In this document: positions 52,041 to 59,772 of the stretch, in pieces
Position numbering within the stretch: the stretch's first letter is position 1
Layout: every line of letters starts with the position of its first letter
Assembly: GCF_001704275.1 (NCBI RefSeq)
Contig: NZ_CP011533.1
Location: forward strand, 1,178,001 to 1,242,000
Direction: 5' to 3'
DNA length: 64,000 bases
From: Streptomyces noursei ATCC 11455
GTDB taxonomy: Bacteria > Actinomycetota > Actinomycetes > Streptomycetales > Streptomycetaceae
Translations under genes and position numbers: made by a program
Notes under the pieces: model-generated
Told to the model about the DNA's origin: nothing
The model's database searches: none
The model's input: the letters and a program-made list of their open reading frames with translations, nothing else

Positions 52041-54542
52041 CTACGCGCCGCGCCTCCGGGCCGCGACCAGCAGCTGACCGAGCGCCAGTCCGCCGTCGTT
52101 GGGCGGGACCAGGCGGTGCCGCAGCACGGTGAAGCCGTCCTGGCGCAGCATCCGGGCGGCGGTCTCGGCGAGCAGGGTGTTGACGAACACCCCGCCGGTC
52201 AGCGCCACGGTCGACAGGCCGGTGCGCTCCCTGGCCAGTCCGCAGCAGCGCCGGACCAGCCCGGCGACCGCGGCGTGGAAGCGGGCCGCGACCGGCGCCG
52301 GGCCGGCGCCGGCCCGCACGTCCTCGGTGACCGCGGCGAGCACGGGGGCGGGGTCGGCGACCAGCGCCGCCCCGCCGTCGCCCGGGGTGCCGGTGCGCAG
52401 CCCGAAGGTGTAGCCGGGGCCGCGGTCGTCCCCGGCGGCGCGGGCGGCGGCCTCCAGCGCGGCGGCGGCCTGCGCCTCGTATCCGACGCGGTGGCAGATC
52501 CCGGCGAGCGAGGACACCGCGTCGAAGAGCCGGCCCATGCTGGAGGTCGGCGCGCAGTTGAGGTTGCGTTCCAACTGACGTGCCAGCAGCTGAAGTTCGT
52601 CGGGCGGGCAGGCGGTGACCGGCGGTAGGTCGGGGGTCCAGGGGAGGCCCGCGGCGTGCAGATGGGCCAGGGCCATCCGGTAGGGCCGGCGTACGGCACT
52701 GTCGCCGCCGGGCTGCGGGACGTAGCCGAGCTGGGCGAAGCGACGGTATCCGGCGTAGTCGGCGAGGAGGACCTCGCCGCCCCAGACCGCACCGTCGTCG
52801 CCGTAGCCGGTGCCGTCGAAGGCGACGCCGATCACCGGCCGGCGGCCGTCCAGGCCGTGTTCGGCCATGGCGGAGGCGATGTGCGCATGGTGGTGCTGGA
52901 CCCGGACCAGGGGACGACCGTGGGTGTGCCGGTGGGCCCACTGGCCGGTGCGGTAGCCGGGGTGCCGGTCGGTGGCCAGCAGCCGGGGCCGGACCCCGGT
53001 GAGGTTCGCCAGGTGCTCGGCGGCCCGCTCGAACGCCAGCTGGGTGGCGAGGTCGTCCATGTCGCCGATGTGCGCGGACAGCCAGGCCCGGTGCCCCTCC
53101 CCCAGGCACAGCACGGTCTTCAGGTCGCCGCCGGTGGCCAGCGCGGGCCGGACCGACACCGGCAGCGGCACCGGGTACGGGGCGCAGCCGCGCGAGCGCC
53201 GGACGTACAGCGGTGCGCCGTCGCTGATCCGGGCCACCGAGTCGTCGCACGGGACCTGGATCGCCCGGTCGTGGGCCAGCCAGGCATCGGCCAGGTGCGC
53301 CAGCCGCACCAGGGCGTCCGCGTCGTCCGTGACGAGCGGGTCGCCGGAGACGTTGCCGCTGGTCATCACCAGCAGCCGGGGGCCCTGGGGGTCGCCCGGC
53401 AGGCCGAACAGGAGGTGGTGCAGCGGGGTGTAGGGGAGCATCAGCCCCAGGTCGGGGCAGCCGGGGGCGACGTGGTCGGAGAGCGCCGGGGCCCCCGGTG
53501 CGGGCCCGCCGGGCCGCCGGCGCAGCAGCACGATCGGCCGCACCGGCCCGGTGAGCAGCGCCCGCTCCTCCGCACCGATCTCCACCAGCCCTTCCACATC
53601 TGCGAGTTGACGGACCATCAGAGCGAATGGCTTGTCGCCACGGGCCTTCCGCCGGCGCAACTCGGCCACCGCGCGGTCGTCCTGGGCGTCGCACACCAGG
53701 TGGTAGCCGCCCAGTCCCTTGACGGCGACGATCGCGCCCTCGGCGAGCAGCCGCCGGGCGCCGGCCACCGGGTCGCCGGGCAGCGGACGCGGCGGGCCGT
53801 CGGGCCCGTCCGGGCCGTGGGCCAGCAGCCGCAGCCGGGGCCCGCAGTCATGGCAGGCGACCGGCTGGGCGTGGAACCGCCGGTCGGCCGGGTCCGCGTA
53901 CTCGGCCGCGCAGCGCGGGCACATCGGGAAGTCGGCCATCGTGGTCTGCGCCCGGTCGTAGGGCAGCGCGCGGACGATGGTGAAGCGCGGCCCGCAGTGC
54001 GTGCAGGTGACGAAGGGGTGCCGGTAGCGGCGGTCGGCGGGGTCGGTCAGTTCGGCCAGGCAGGCGTCACAGGTGGCGGCGTCCGGCGCGACCAGGGTGC
54101 GGGCCGGGCCACCGGTGCGGGAGGGGAGGATGGCGAAGCCGGTGCCGCCGGTGACCGCGATGTCCTGGCCGTCCACCGCCTCCACGACCGCCAGCGGCGG
54201 CGCCTCGGCGCGCAGCCGCGCACCGAACCGGTGCAGCGCGCCCGGCGGGCCCTCGACCTCGGCGACGACACCTTCGCCGGTGTTGCTGACGTGACCGGCC
54301 AGCCCCAGTTCGGTGGCGAGTCCGTGCACGAACGGGCGGAAGCCGACGCCCTGGACGATGCCGCGCACGACGATCCGGTGGCGGGCGGGGGCGGCCCCGG
54401 GGGCCTCGGCACGACGCACGGTGCCCGCCGCTCCCGCGCGGGAGTCCTCCCCCGTGCCCGGGGACGCCCCCTCGTCGAGGGACGTCGACGGCTCGGGGGA
54501 GGGTGCGGGAGCGGTGCCGGCACCGGGCCGCCCGACGGTCAT
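52041..54542 (-). CDS. hypF: Carbamoyltransferase HypF
   Basis: This 833-residue protein uses carbamoyl phosphate to charge HypE. It has an N-terminal low-complexity leader (to about 52), an acylphosphatase domain (about 53-140, RGIVQGVGFRPFVHGLATEL), two zinc fingers (CDACLAELTDPADRRYRHPF with CTHCGPRF, and CPRCAAEYADPADRRFHAQP with CHDCGPR), a YrdC-like domain (about 260-450) and a Kae1-like domain (from about 480) with HHHAHIASAMAEHGL. ATG 54542 overlaps the hypB stop by four bases; it may start further in, at a codon after the leader. Confidence 0.95.
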   Translation of the reverse strand: MTVGRPGAGTAPAPSPEPSTSLDEGASPGTGEDSRAGAAGTVRRAEAPGAAPARHRIVVRGIVQGVGFRPFVHGLATELGLAGHVSNTGEGVVAEVEGPPGALHRFGARLRAEAPPLAVVEAVDGQDIAVTGGTGFAILPSRTGGPARTLVAPDAATCDACLAELTDPADRRYRHPFVTCTHCGPRFTIVRALPYDRAQTTMADFPMCPRCAAEYADPADRRFHAQPVACHDCGPRLRLLAHGPDGPDGPPRPLPGDPVAGARRLLAEGAIVAVKGLGGYHLVCDAQDDRAVAELRRRKARGDKPFALMVRQLADVEGLVEIGAEERALLTGPVRPIVLLRRRPGGPAPGAPALSDHVAPGCPDLGLMLPYTPLHHLLFGLPGDPQGPRLLVMTSGNVSGDPLVTDDADALVRLAHLADAWLAHDRAIQVPCDDSVARISDGAPLYVRRSRGCAPYPVPLPVSVRPALATGGDLKTVLCLGEGHRAWLSAHIGDMDDLATQLAFERAAEHLANLTGVRPRLLATDRHPGYRTGQWAHRHTHGRPLVRVQHHHAHIASAMAEHGLDGRRPVIGVAFDGTGYGDDGAVWGGEVLLADYAGYRRFAQLGYVPQPGGDSAVRRPYRMALAHLHAAGLPWTPDLPPVTACPPDELQLLARQLERNLNCAPTSSMGRLFDAVSSLAGICHRVGYEAQAAAALEAAARAAGDDRGPGYTFGLRTGTPGDGGAALVADPAPVLAAVTEDVRAGAGPAPVAARFHAAVAGLVRRCCGLARERTGLSTVALTGGVFVNTLLAETAARMLRQDGFTVLRHRLVPPNDGGLALGQLLVAARRRGA

Positions 54543-55297
54543 GAGCGGCTCGACCCCACGGTGTCGCGGTGGCCGACCCGGTCCGCCGACGCGTCGTGCA
54601 CATGGTGGGACTGACGGGTCATCACCGGGATGTGCGCCGGCCCGCCCTCCCGCGCCGCCAGGGCCCGGTCCAGCAGCACCCCGACGCCCTCACACGCGCG
54701 CACCGAGGTGCGGACGACCTCGGCGCCGGGGTTGACCCGTTCCACGTTGGCCCGGAACGCCGCCTCGTCGAAGTCCACCGCCGCGGCGATGTCGGTCTTG
54801 GTGATCAGGACCAGGTGGGCCAGCCCGAAGGCGGTGGGGTACTTCAGCGGCTTGTCCTCGCCCTCGGTCACCGAGGCCAGCACCACCCGCAGGGTCTCCC
54901 CCAGGTCGTAGGAGGCGGGGCAGACGAGGTTGCCGACGTTCTCGACGAACAGCAGCCGGGTCCCGGCGGGGAGCCAACCGTCCAGGTGCCCGCCGAGCAT
55001 CTCGGCCTCCAGGTGGCACAGCCCGTCGGTGAGCACCTGTTTGACGGGGACTCCGGAGCGGGCCAGCCGCACCGCGTCGTTCTCGGTGGCCAGGTCGGCG
55101 GTGAGCGCCGCGACCGGCACCCCGCGTTCCCGCGCCCGCGTCAACTCCCGTTCCAGCAGGGCGGTCTTGCCGCTGCCCGGGCTGGAGAGCAGATTGACGA
55201 CCGCGGTGCCGCGGCCGGCCAGTTCCTCGCGCAGGGTGTGCGCACAGGCGTCGTTCTTGGCGAGCACCGCCTGCTGCAGATCAAGGACACGGCACAT
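54539..55297 (-). CDS. hypB: Hydrogenase nickel-incorporation GTPase HypB
   Basis: This 252-residue G3E GTPase has a P-loop SSPGSGKT (about 38-45) and the metal-site Cys94-His95 in DGLCHLEAE. It delivers Ni with HypA. Unlike E. coli HypB it lacks the N-terminal CxxCGC motif (it begins MCRVLDLQ), so the high-affinity site is absent. A C-terminal His run (H231, H232, H234, H243) may substitute. ATG 55297, four bases after hypA. Confidence 0.94.
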   Translation of the reverse strand: MCRVLDLQQAVLAKNDACAHTLREELAGRGTAVVNLLSSPGSGKTALLERELTRARERGVPVAALTADLATENDAVRLARSGVPVKQVLTDGLCHLEAEMLGGHLDGWLPAGTRLLFVENVGNLVCPASYDLGETLRVVLASVTEGEDKPLKYPTAFGLAHLVLITKTDIAAAVDFDEAAFRANVERVNPGAEVVRTSVRACEGVGVLLDRALAAREGGPAHIPVMTRQSHHVHDASADRVGHRDTVGSSRS

Positions 55298-55301
55298 GGG
55301 A

Positions 55302-55682
55302 TCAGCGCTCCTCGTGCGTCGGTGTGGGTACCGGGGCGTCGTGCCAGCTGACGTCGGCGATCCGCAGTTCGCGGCCGGAGAGCAGCTCCACACGGGCCCC
55401 GCCGCACCCGGGGCAGCTCAGGCGCGGCGGCATGCCCGCCGGCCAGGTCCGGTCGCAGGCGGCGCAGCGGGCGCGGGCCGCGATCGGTTCGGTGATCAGC
55501 TCGGCGCCGGCCAGGACCGTGCCCTCGCAGGCGAGCTGGAAGGAGAAGGAAAGGGCGTCGGGGACCACGCCGGCCAGTTCGCCGATCTGGAGCCGGACGC
55601 TGCTGACCGCGGCCGCGCCAGCGGGCCGTACCGCGCTCTCCACCTGGTCGATGACCGCCAGCGCGATGGACATCTCGTGCAT
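55302..55682 (-). CDS. hypA: Hydrogenase nickel chaperone HypA
   Basis: This 126-residue protein has the Ni-binding His2 in MHEMSIALAV and a zinc ribbon with C73, C76, C90 and C93. It delivers nickel with HypB. A 147-base gap with a long dyad precedes it, so hypABFCDE may have its own promoter there. Confidence 0.95.
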   Translation of the reverse strand: MHEMSIALAVIDQVESAVRPAGAAAVSSVRLQIGELAGVVPDALSFSFQLACEGTVLAGAELITEPIAARARCAACDRTWPAGMPPRLSCPGCGGARVELLSGRELRIADVSWHDAPVPTPTHEER

Positions 55683-55734
55683 CGGTCCGTCTCTTTCGGG
55701 TGTGACGACCGGTTGCCGCTGGCTTCATTAGACG

Positions 55735-55803
55735 GCGCTGCACCGGGGCGTTCGGGGTGCCTCGCCGGGGCGGCGCGGCGGCATACACCGTTCGGTGCAG
55801 CGC
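55735..55803. promoter_or_regulatory. Wide perfect dyad between the hhy genes and hypA
   Basis: GCGCTGCACCG (55735-55745) and CGGTGCAGCGC (55793-55803) are exact inverted 11-mers, 47 bases apart. They could be an operator for the hyp promoter or an mRNA hairpin that lowers readthrough from the hhy genes. The remainder of the gap shows no gene. Confidence 0.5.
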
Positions 55804-55829
55804 GCCCGCCGCCGGTTGGGGAGCCCGCG

Positions 55830-55931
55830 TCACATGGCGCGCATCCGCAGATAGCGCTTGAGGTCGGGCAGGTTGCGCAGGGCGAGCGCGAGGGCGGCGG
55901 CCAGGGCGCCGCCGAGGGCGAGCTTCAGCAT
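55830..55931 (-). CDS. 33-residue microprotein (DUF6893-like)
   Basis: The sequence begins MLKLALGGALAAALALALRN and ends LKRYLRMRAM. A hydrophobic N-terminal helix is followed by a basic tail, as in the very small DUF6893 proteins found beside actinomycete hydrogenase genes. ATG 55931 overlaps the protease stop by seven bases, so it is translated in step with it. It probably associates with the membrane. It is too short for most gene callers. Function unknown. Confidence 0.7.
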   Translation of the reverse strand: MLKLALGGALAAALALALRNLPDLKRYLRMRAM

Positions 55932-56503
55932 GGTGTCGTGTTCCTCTCACTGGTGGCGGTCGGGGCGCCGGTGGGGGCCGGCGCCGGCTCCTGCGCGCCG
56001 ACCAGCCGCAGCACGAGCCGGACGGCCTCGTCGACGGCGGCGGCGACGGGGGTGCTCAGGCCGATTCCCTCTTCGGTGTCGGCGGGTTCGCAGCCGACGA
56101 CCAGGACGCGTTCCGGGCGCCGGGCGCCGGTGCCCGCGCTGAGCGTGTCGAGCAGCGCCAGGACGGCGTCGGGCGTCATGTGGTGGGCGTCGAGCGGGGT
56201 GTTCTCCGGGCGGGCGGCGGCGTCGGCGGGGTCGGTGGCGTCCAGGAGGTAGAGCGAGCCGGGCTCGCCGCCGCGCGCCGCGGCGTCCACCAGCAGCACC
56301 GTCCGGTAGTCGTCCAGCATCCGGTAGGCGAGGTGGACGCCGCGGACGCCGGCGTCGACCAGTTCCACTCCGTCGGGGAGGGCGTGCGCACCGAGCGCGC
56401 GGACGGTCTCGACGCCGAAGCCGTCGTCGCCGAGGAAGATGTTGCCGACGCCCGCGATCAGCGTGCGGCCCGGCGGGAGGGGGCGGGGCGGGGCGCTGCT
56501 CAC
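55925..56503 (-). CDS. Hydrogenase maturation endopeptidase (HyaD/HycI family)
   Basis: This 192-residue protease removes the C-terminal extension of HhyL after nickel insertion. GVGNIFLGDDGFGVETVRAL (about 18-37) carries the Ni-sensing Glu/Asp, and the conserved HHMTPD region supplies the His. GTG 56503 overlaps the upstream gene by four bases. It gives the last step of maturation and is placed within the structural operon. Length is normal for the family. Confidence 0.92.
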   Translation of the reverse strand: MSSAPPRPLPPGRTLIAGVGNIFLGDDGFGVETVRALGAHALPDGVELVDAGVRGVHLAYRMLDDYRTVLLVDAAARGGEPGSLYLLDATDPADAAARPENTPLDAHHMTPDAVLALLDTLSAGTGARRPERVLVVGCEPADTEEGIGLSTPVAAAVDEAVRLVLRLVGAQEPAPAPTGAPTATSERNTTPC

Positions 56504-57891
56504 TCGTCCTCCAGGGGCGCGAGTTCGTCGGGTTGGAAGTAGAGGAACCGGCCCTGTTCGCGCCGGATGTCGGCGCCCGGGTCGCCCTCGACGGTCACCG
56601 CGAGGTGCACCCCGCCGTCCACGTCGTGCAGCACGGCCTCGACACGCGCGGCGCGCCCGTGCAGGAAGAGGTCCTGGGCGTCGGTGCGGCGGCGCCCGGG
56701 GCGCAGTTCCACCCTGCTGCCGGCGCCGATCGAGCGGCCGTCGATGCTGATCCGGTCGCTGAGCGGATCCACGTCGCGGTCGCCGCCCGGGTCCCACCAG
56801 GGGGTGTCCGGGCGGGCCGGTGCCGGCTCCGGGCCGGTGACCTCGCGCAGCGCCCGTACGGCGCCGTGCAGCCGCTCCAGCACCTCGGGGGGCATCCCGT
56901 CGGCGAGGTCGATCACCTCGGCGGCCCGCGGGTCGGTGCCGCGGGCCTCGCGCTTCTCCTGGTCGGTGAGGGTCGCCGTGCGGAGGGCGAGGATCTCGTC
57001 GATCTCCAGGGCGTCGTAGAGCGCGCCGGGGCTCTCGGGGGCGATGGCCGGGTGGTCCTCCAGGATGATCGGGGCGGACAGCATCACCTCGGCGCTGCCG
57101 GGCGGGCCGGCCAGCACCGGCCAGGTGTGCTCGTTGCGGCAGCCGGCGACCGCGCCCCGGGCCCATTCGGGCGGGTCGGTCTGGGAGAGGAACCGGCCGG
57201 CGCTCAGGCCGAGGAGGAGGTGGGCGGCGACCAGCGAGCGGGGCAGCGCCGCGTCCCGGTCGTCCGCCGCCGGGTCCGGGGCCCAGCCGCTGGTGTTCTC
57301 GACCGTCGCGGTCAGTCTCAGCACCGCGTACGGGCCGTCGATCTCCTGCGCGGTCAGCCGGAGCACCCCGCGGATCTCCTCGCGGCGGCGCACCAGCCGG
57401 CCCACCGGCAGCCCGTCGGCGTCGTGCACCGGCTCGGTCTCCTCGCCGGCGGGCCGGGTGAACGGGACGGTGACGCCGTCACCGACCAACTCGGCCACCG
57501 GGACGTCGACCGGGCAGCGCTCCTCGATGCCCTCGTCCCAGGGGACCAGCACCCGGTCCGGCAGCTCCAGCTCGGCGACGGTGGTGAACTCCCCGTCGGG
57601 GCACTGGCGTTGGACGGTACGCCGCTGGGTGCGCAGAAAGCGCAACTCGGCGGTGAGCCGGGCTCCGGCGCGCGGTTCCATGAGGCATTCGGTGCGCTGG
57701 TGGGAGTGTTCGGCGTGGTCGGCGCCCCAGCCGGGCGGCACCAGGACGCCGAACTGCCAGCGCAGCCGGTTCTTGGCGGCGGACGCCCGGTAGGGGTACA
57801 GGACGTAGCCCTCGAACAGCACGGCGTCCGCGACCTGCCGGGCGGTGGCGAAGCGTTCCGCGAGCGTGTCGGTGGGCGCCGGCGTCGTCAC
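56500..57891 (-). CDS. Hydrogenase-linked hypothetical protein, 463 aa
   Basis: I do not recognise a named domain. It starts at GTG 57891 (four-base overlap with the DUF6084 gene). The sequence is soluble and acidic, with a pattern of beta-strands in the first 250 residues (FEGYVLYPYRASAAKNRLRW, FGVLVPPGWGADHAEHSHQR) and TWPVLAGPPGSAEVMLSAPI in the middle. It ends in acidic residues, with one Cys in the GCRN segment. It lies between DUF6084 and the protease, fixed by overlapping starts and stops, so a role in assembly or in the hydrogenase complex is likely. Confidence 0.85.
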   Translation of the reverse strand: MTTPAPTDTLAERFATARQVADAVLFEGYVLYPYRASAAKNRLRWQFGVLVPPGWGADHAEHSHQRTECLMEPRAGARLTAELRFLRTQRRTVQRQCPDGEFTTVAELELPDRVLVPWDEGIEERCPVDVPVAELVGDGVTVPFTRPAGEETEPVHDADGLPVGRLVRRREEIRGVLRLTAQEIDGPYAVLRLTATVENTSGWAPDPAADDRDAALPRSLVAAHLLLGLSAGRFLSQTDPPEWARGAVAGCRNEHTWPVLAGPPGSAEVMLSAPIILEDHPAIAPESPGALYDALEIDEILALRTATLTDQEKREARGTDPRAAEVIDLADGMPPEVLERLHGAVRALREVTGPEPAPARPDTPWWDPGGDRDVDPLSDRISIDGRSIGAGSRVELRPGRRRTDAQDLFLHGRAARVEAVLHDVDGGVHLAVTVEGDPGADIRREQGRFLYFQPDELAPLEDE

Positions 57892-58580
57892 GGTGCGGTC
57901 CTCTCGGTGGCGGGGCGGGCGACGGCGGGGAAGCCGCGTGGTCCGGGTGCGGCGCCGTCCGCGGCGGCCAGCAGCGCCTGGACGGTGGCTTCCCAGGACG
58001 GCAGGGCGTGCCGGGACCGGAACGCCAGCAGCGCGTCCAGGCTCTCCTTGGGGAGGCGCAGCCAGCCGCAGCCGGGGAAGTGGGTGTCGGTCATCTCCCG
58101 CCACACGGCGGCCGGGAGCCGGCACTCGGCCTCCTTGTGCCAGGGCACCGGGAAGACCTGGAAACCGCTCGGGCCGGCGAAGACGGTGCCGGAGAAGAGC
58201 AGCAGCAACGGCACCTCGCCGTCGCGCAGGGCGTGCATGTAGCGGCCGGCGGCCACCTCCAGGTCGTAGCTGCACGGGACCGGCAGGTCCACCTCGGTCT
58301 CGCCGGTGAAGCCGGGGACGACGAGGGAGACCTGCGCGAACTGGAGGGGTTTGAGGGTGCTGCCCCAGCGGGACCGCACGCCGAAGAGGTCGGCCAGCGC
58401 GGCGGCCTCCTCGGGGTCGTAGTCGCGCCGGGCCGGTTCGATGCGGAGCTGGCAGCGCAGCGCCAGGGCGTGCACCCGGGCGTCCTCGGCGGCGGTGATC
58501 CGCAGGCGGAAGAGGAGGGTGGGGGCGGCGGCGTAGCGGTCGGCGCGGACGCCGGTACAGACGAAGGACAGCTCGGTCAC
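57888..58580 (-). CDS. DUF6084-family protein
   Basis: This 230-residue protein begins VTELSFVCTGVRADRYAAAP. It is rich in beta-strands (CSYDLEVAAGRYMHALRDGE) with YxxxLRDGEVPLLLLFSG and a C-terminal HFPGCGWLRLPKESLDALLA. DUF6084 proteins are found in actinomycete hydrogenase operons. GTG 58580; both ends overlap by four bases. Function unknown; a scaffold or maturation factor is possible. Confidence 0.82.
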   Translation of the reverse strand: MTELSFVCTGVRADRYAAAPTLLFRLRITAAEDARVHALALRCQLRIEPARRDYDPEEAAALADLFGVRSRWGSTLKPLQFAQVSLVVPGFTGETEVDLPVPCSYDLEVAAGRYMHALRDGEVPLLLLFSGTVFAGPSGFQVFPVPWHKEAECRLPAAVWREMTDTHFPGCGWLRLPKESLDALLAFRSRHALPSWEATVQALLAAADGAAPGPRGFPAVARPATERTAP

Positions 58581-59227
58581 GGCCGTCGGGCCTCCTCGTG
58601 CGGTTCCCGGGCCCGCCGGGCGACGTCGGCGAAGAAGTCCGCGAGGGCGGCGCGGGCCTCGGCCCCGCCGTCGAAGCCCCGCCACAACATCCGCAGCCGG
58701 CCGGTGAGTTCGTAGGCGAGATCGACCGGGATCAGGTGGCACTCGATCCGGTCCTCGGTGCGGCGCAGCAGCAGGGCCTCCACGTCGGGGGCGAGGAGCC
58801 CGGCGAGTCGGGTGGCGTCGTGGACGGCCTGCCAGGCGGAGGGTTCCAACTCGCTCTCGGTGGCGCCGGCCGGACTGGGGTAGAGCGCCACCGCCCGGCC
58901 CAGCGCGGTGTTGTCCAGCAGGAACGCGACGCCGACGGGGATCCGGAGCCGGTCCCAGACCGCGTCGTCCAGGCGGTGGTCGGAGTCGGACAGGAAACGG
59001 TCCGGGACGGTGCGGAACTGCCCGCCGGCGGCGCCGGCCCGCTCGAAGAGCAGCGCGCAGGGCGGGCAGGCGCAGGCCAGCCCGCGGTTCCTGGTGTCGA
59101 CCAGGTGGCGGTGGCGGCCGGCGAGTTCGATGCCGCACAGTTCGCAGCGTTCGGGCGGTGGGGGCGCGGGGGCCCGGAAGCGCCGCAGGCCACGGTGGGC
59201 GGCGGCGGTCGGCGGCGGCGCGCTCAC
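58577..59227 (-). CDS. DUF5947-family protein with Cys motifs
   Basis: The protein has 216 residues. The N-terminal part holds C28-x2-C31 in RCELCGIEL and C52-x-C54-x2-C57 in LACACPPCALL, with HRH between them. This is a zinc ribbon or rubredoxin-like metal site. The rest (DAVWDRLRIPVGVAFLLDNT, ATRLAGLLAPDVEALLLRR) is mixed alpha/beta. Four-base overlaps on both sides. The metal site suggests iron or zinc handling for the hydrogenase; unproven. Confidence 0.85.
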   Translation of the reverse strand: MSAPPPTAAAHRGLRRFRAPAPPPPERCELCGIELAGRHRHLVDTRNRGLACACPPCALLFERAGAAGGQFRTVPDRFLSDSDHRLDDAVWDRLRIPVGVAFLLDNTALGRAVALYPSPAGATESELEPSAWQAVHDATRLAGLLAPDVEALLLRRTEDRIECHLIPVDLAYELTGRLRMLWRGFDGGAEARAALADFFADVARRAREPHEEARRP

Positions 59228-59772
59228 GACACCGGGGCGGCGGTCGGCGGGCGGCGCGAGATCTGGAGCAGCGGGAGTTCCGGCGCGGCGCGACGGGTCT
59301 CCCACGCGACCGAGGTCACCTCCGGCGCGAAGCAGGACAACGCGCCCTCCACCGCCGGCCGGTCGACCGCGCCGCCGCATCCGCAGCCGCCGGATCCGCT
59401 CTCCGCCAGCCGCAGTTCCCCGTTCTCCGGGGCGAACTCCGCGACCTCGACCGCGTCCTGGCTCCGTACGCTCGCCAGCGCCCGGTCGATGCGGGCGGCG
59501 GTGTCGTCCGGATGCAGGTCGTGCAGCACCAGCAGGCTGCTGACCAGGGCGTCGCCCAGCAGCGCGGCCCGTGGCCCGTCGGCGCCGGTGCGCCGCTCGA
59601 CGAGGTGCATGATGCGGGCCAGTCCGGCGCCGTAGAAGTCCATCAGGACCCGGACGAGTTCCTCGGCGGTCGCGGCCGTCGCGGCGTCGCCGTGTTCGAC
59701 GAGTCGGTCCAGCAGTTCCTCGACCCGGCGGCCGGTCAGCTCGGCGTCGGGGGCGGCGACGGGCGCGGTCAT
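59224..59772 (-). CDS. NifU-like protein of the hydrogenase operon
   Basis: The protein has 182 residues. A helical N-terminal part (about 12-100) precedes GSGGCGCGGAVDRPAVEGAL with C130-x-C132, and C147 in LSCFAP. These cysteines fit a NifU-type scaffold for a transient Fe-S cluster. The ATG overlaps the hhyL stop (ATGA). It probably supplies Fe-S clusters to HhyS, whose cysteines need several. NifU-like proteins are regular members of group 1h hydrogenase operons. Confidence 0.85.
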   Translation of the reverse strand: MTAPVAAPDAELTGRRVEELLDRLVEHGDAATAATAEELVRVLMDFYGAGLARIMHLVERRTGADGPRAALLGDALVSSLLVLHDLHPDDTAARIDRALASVRSQDAVEVAEFAPENGELRLAESGSGGCGCGGAVDRPAVEGALSCFAPEVTSVAWETRRAAPELPLLQISRRPPTAAPVS

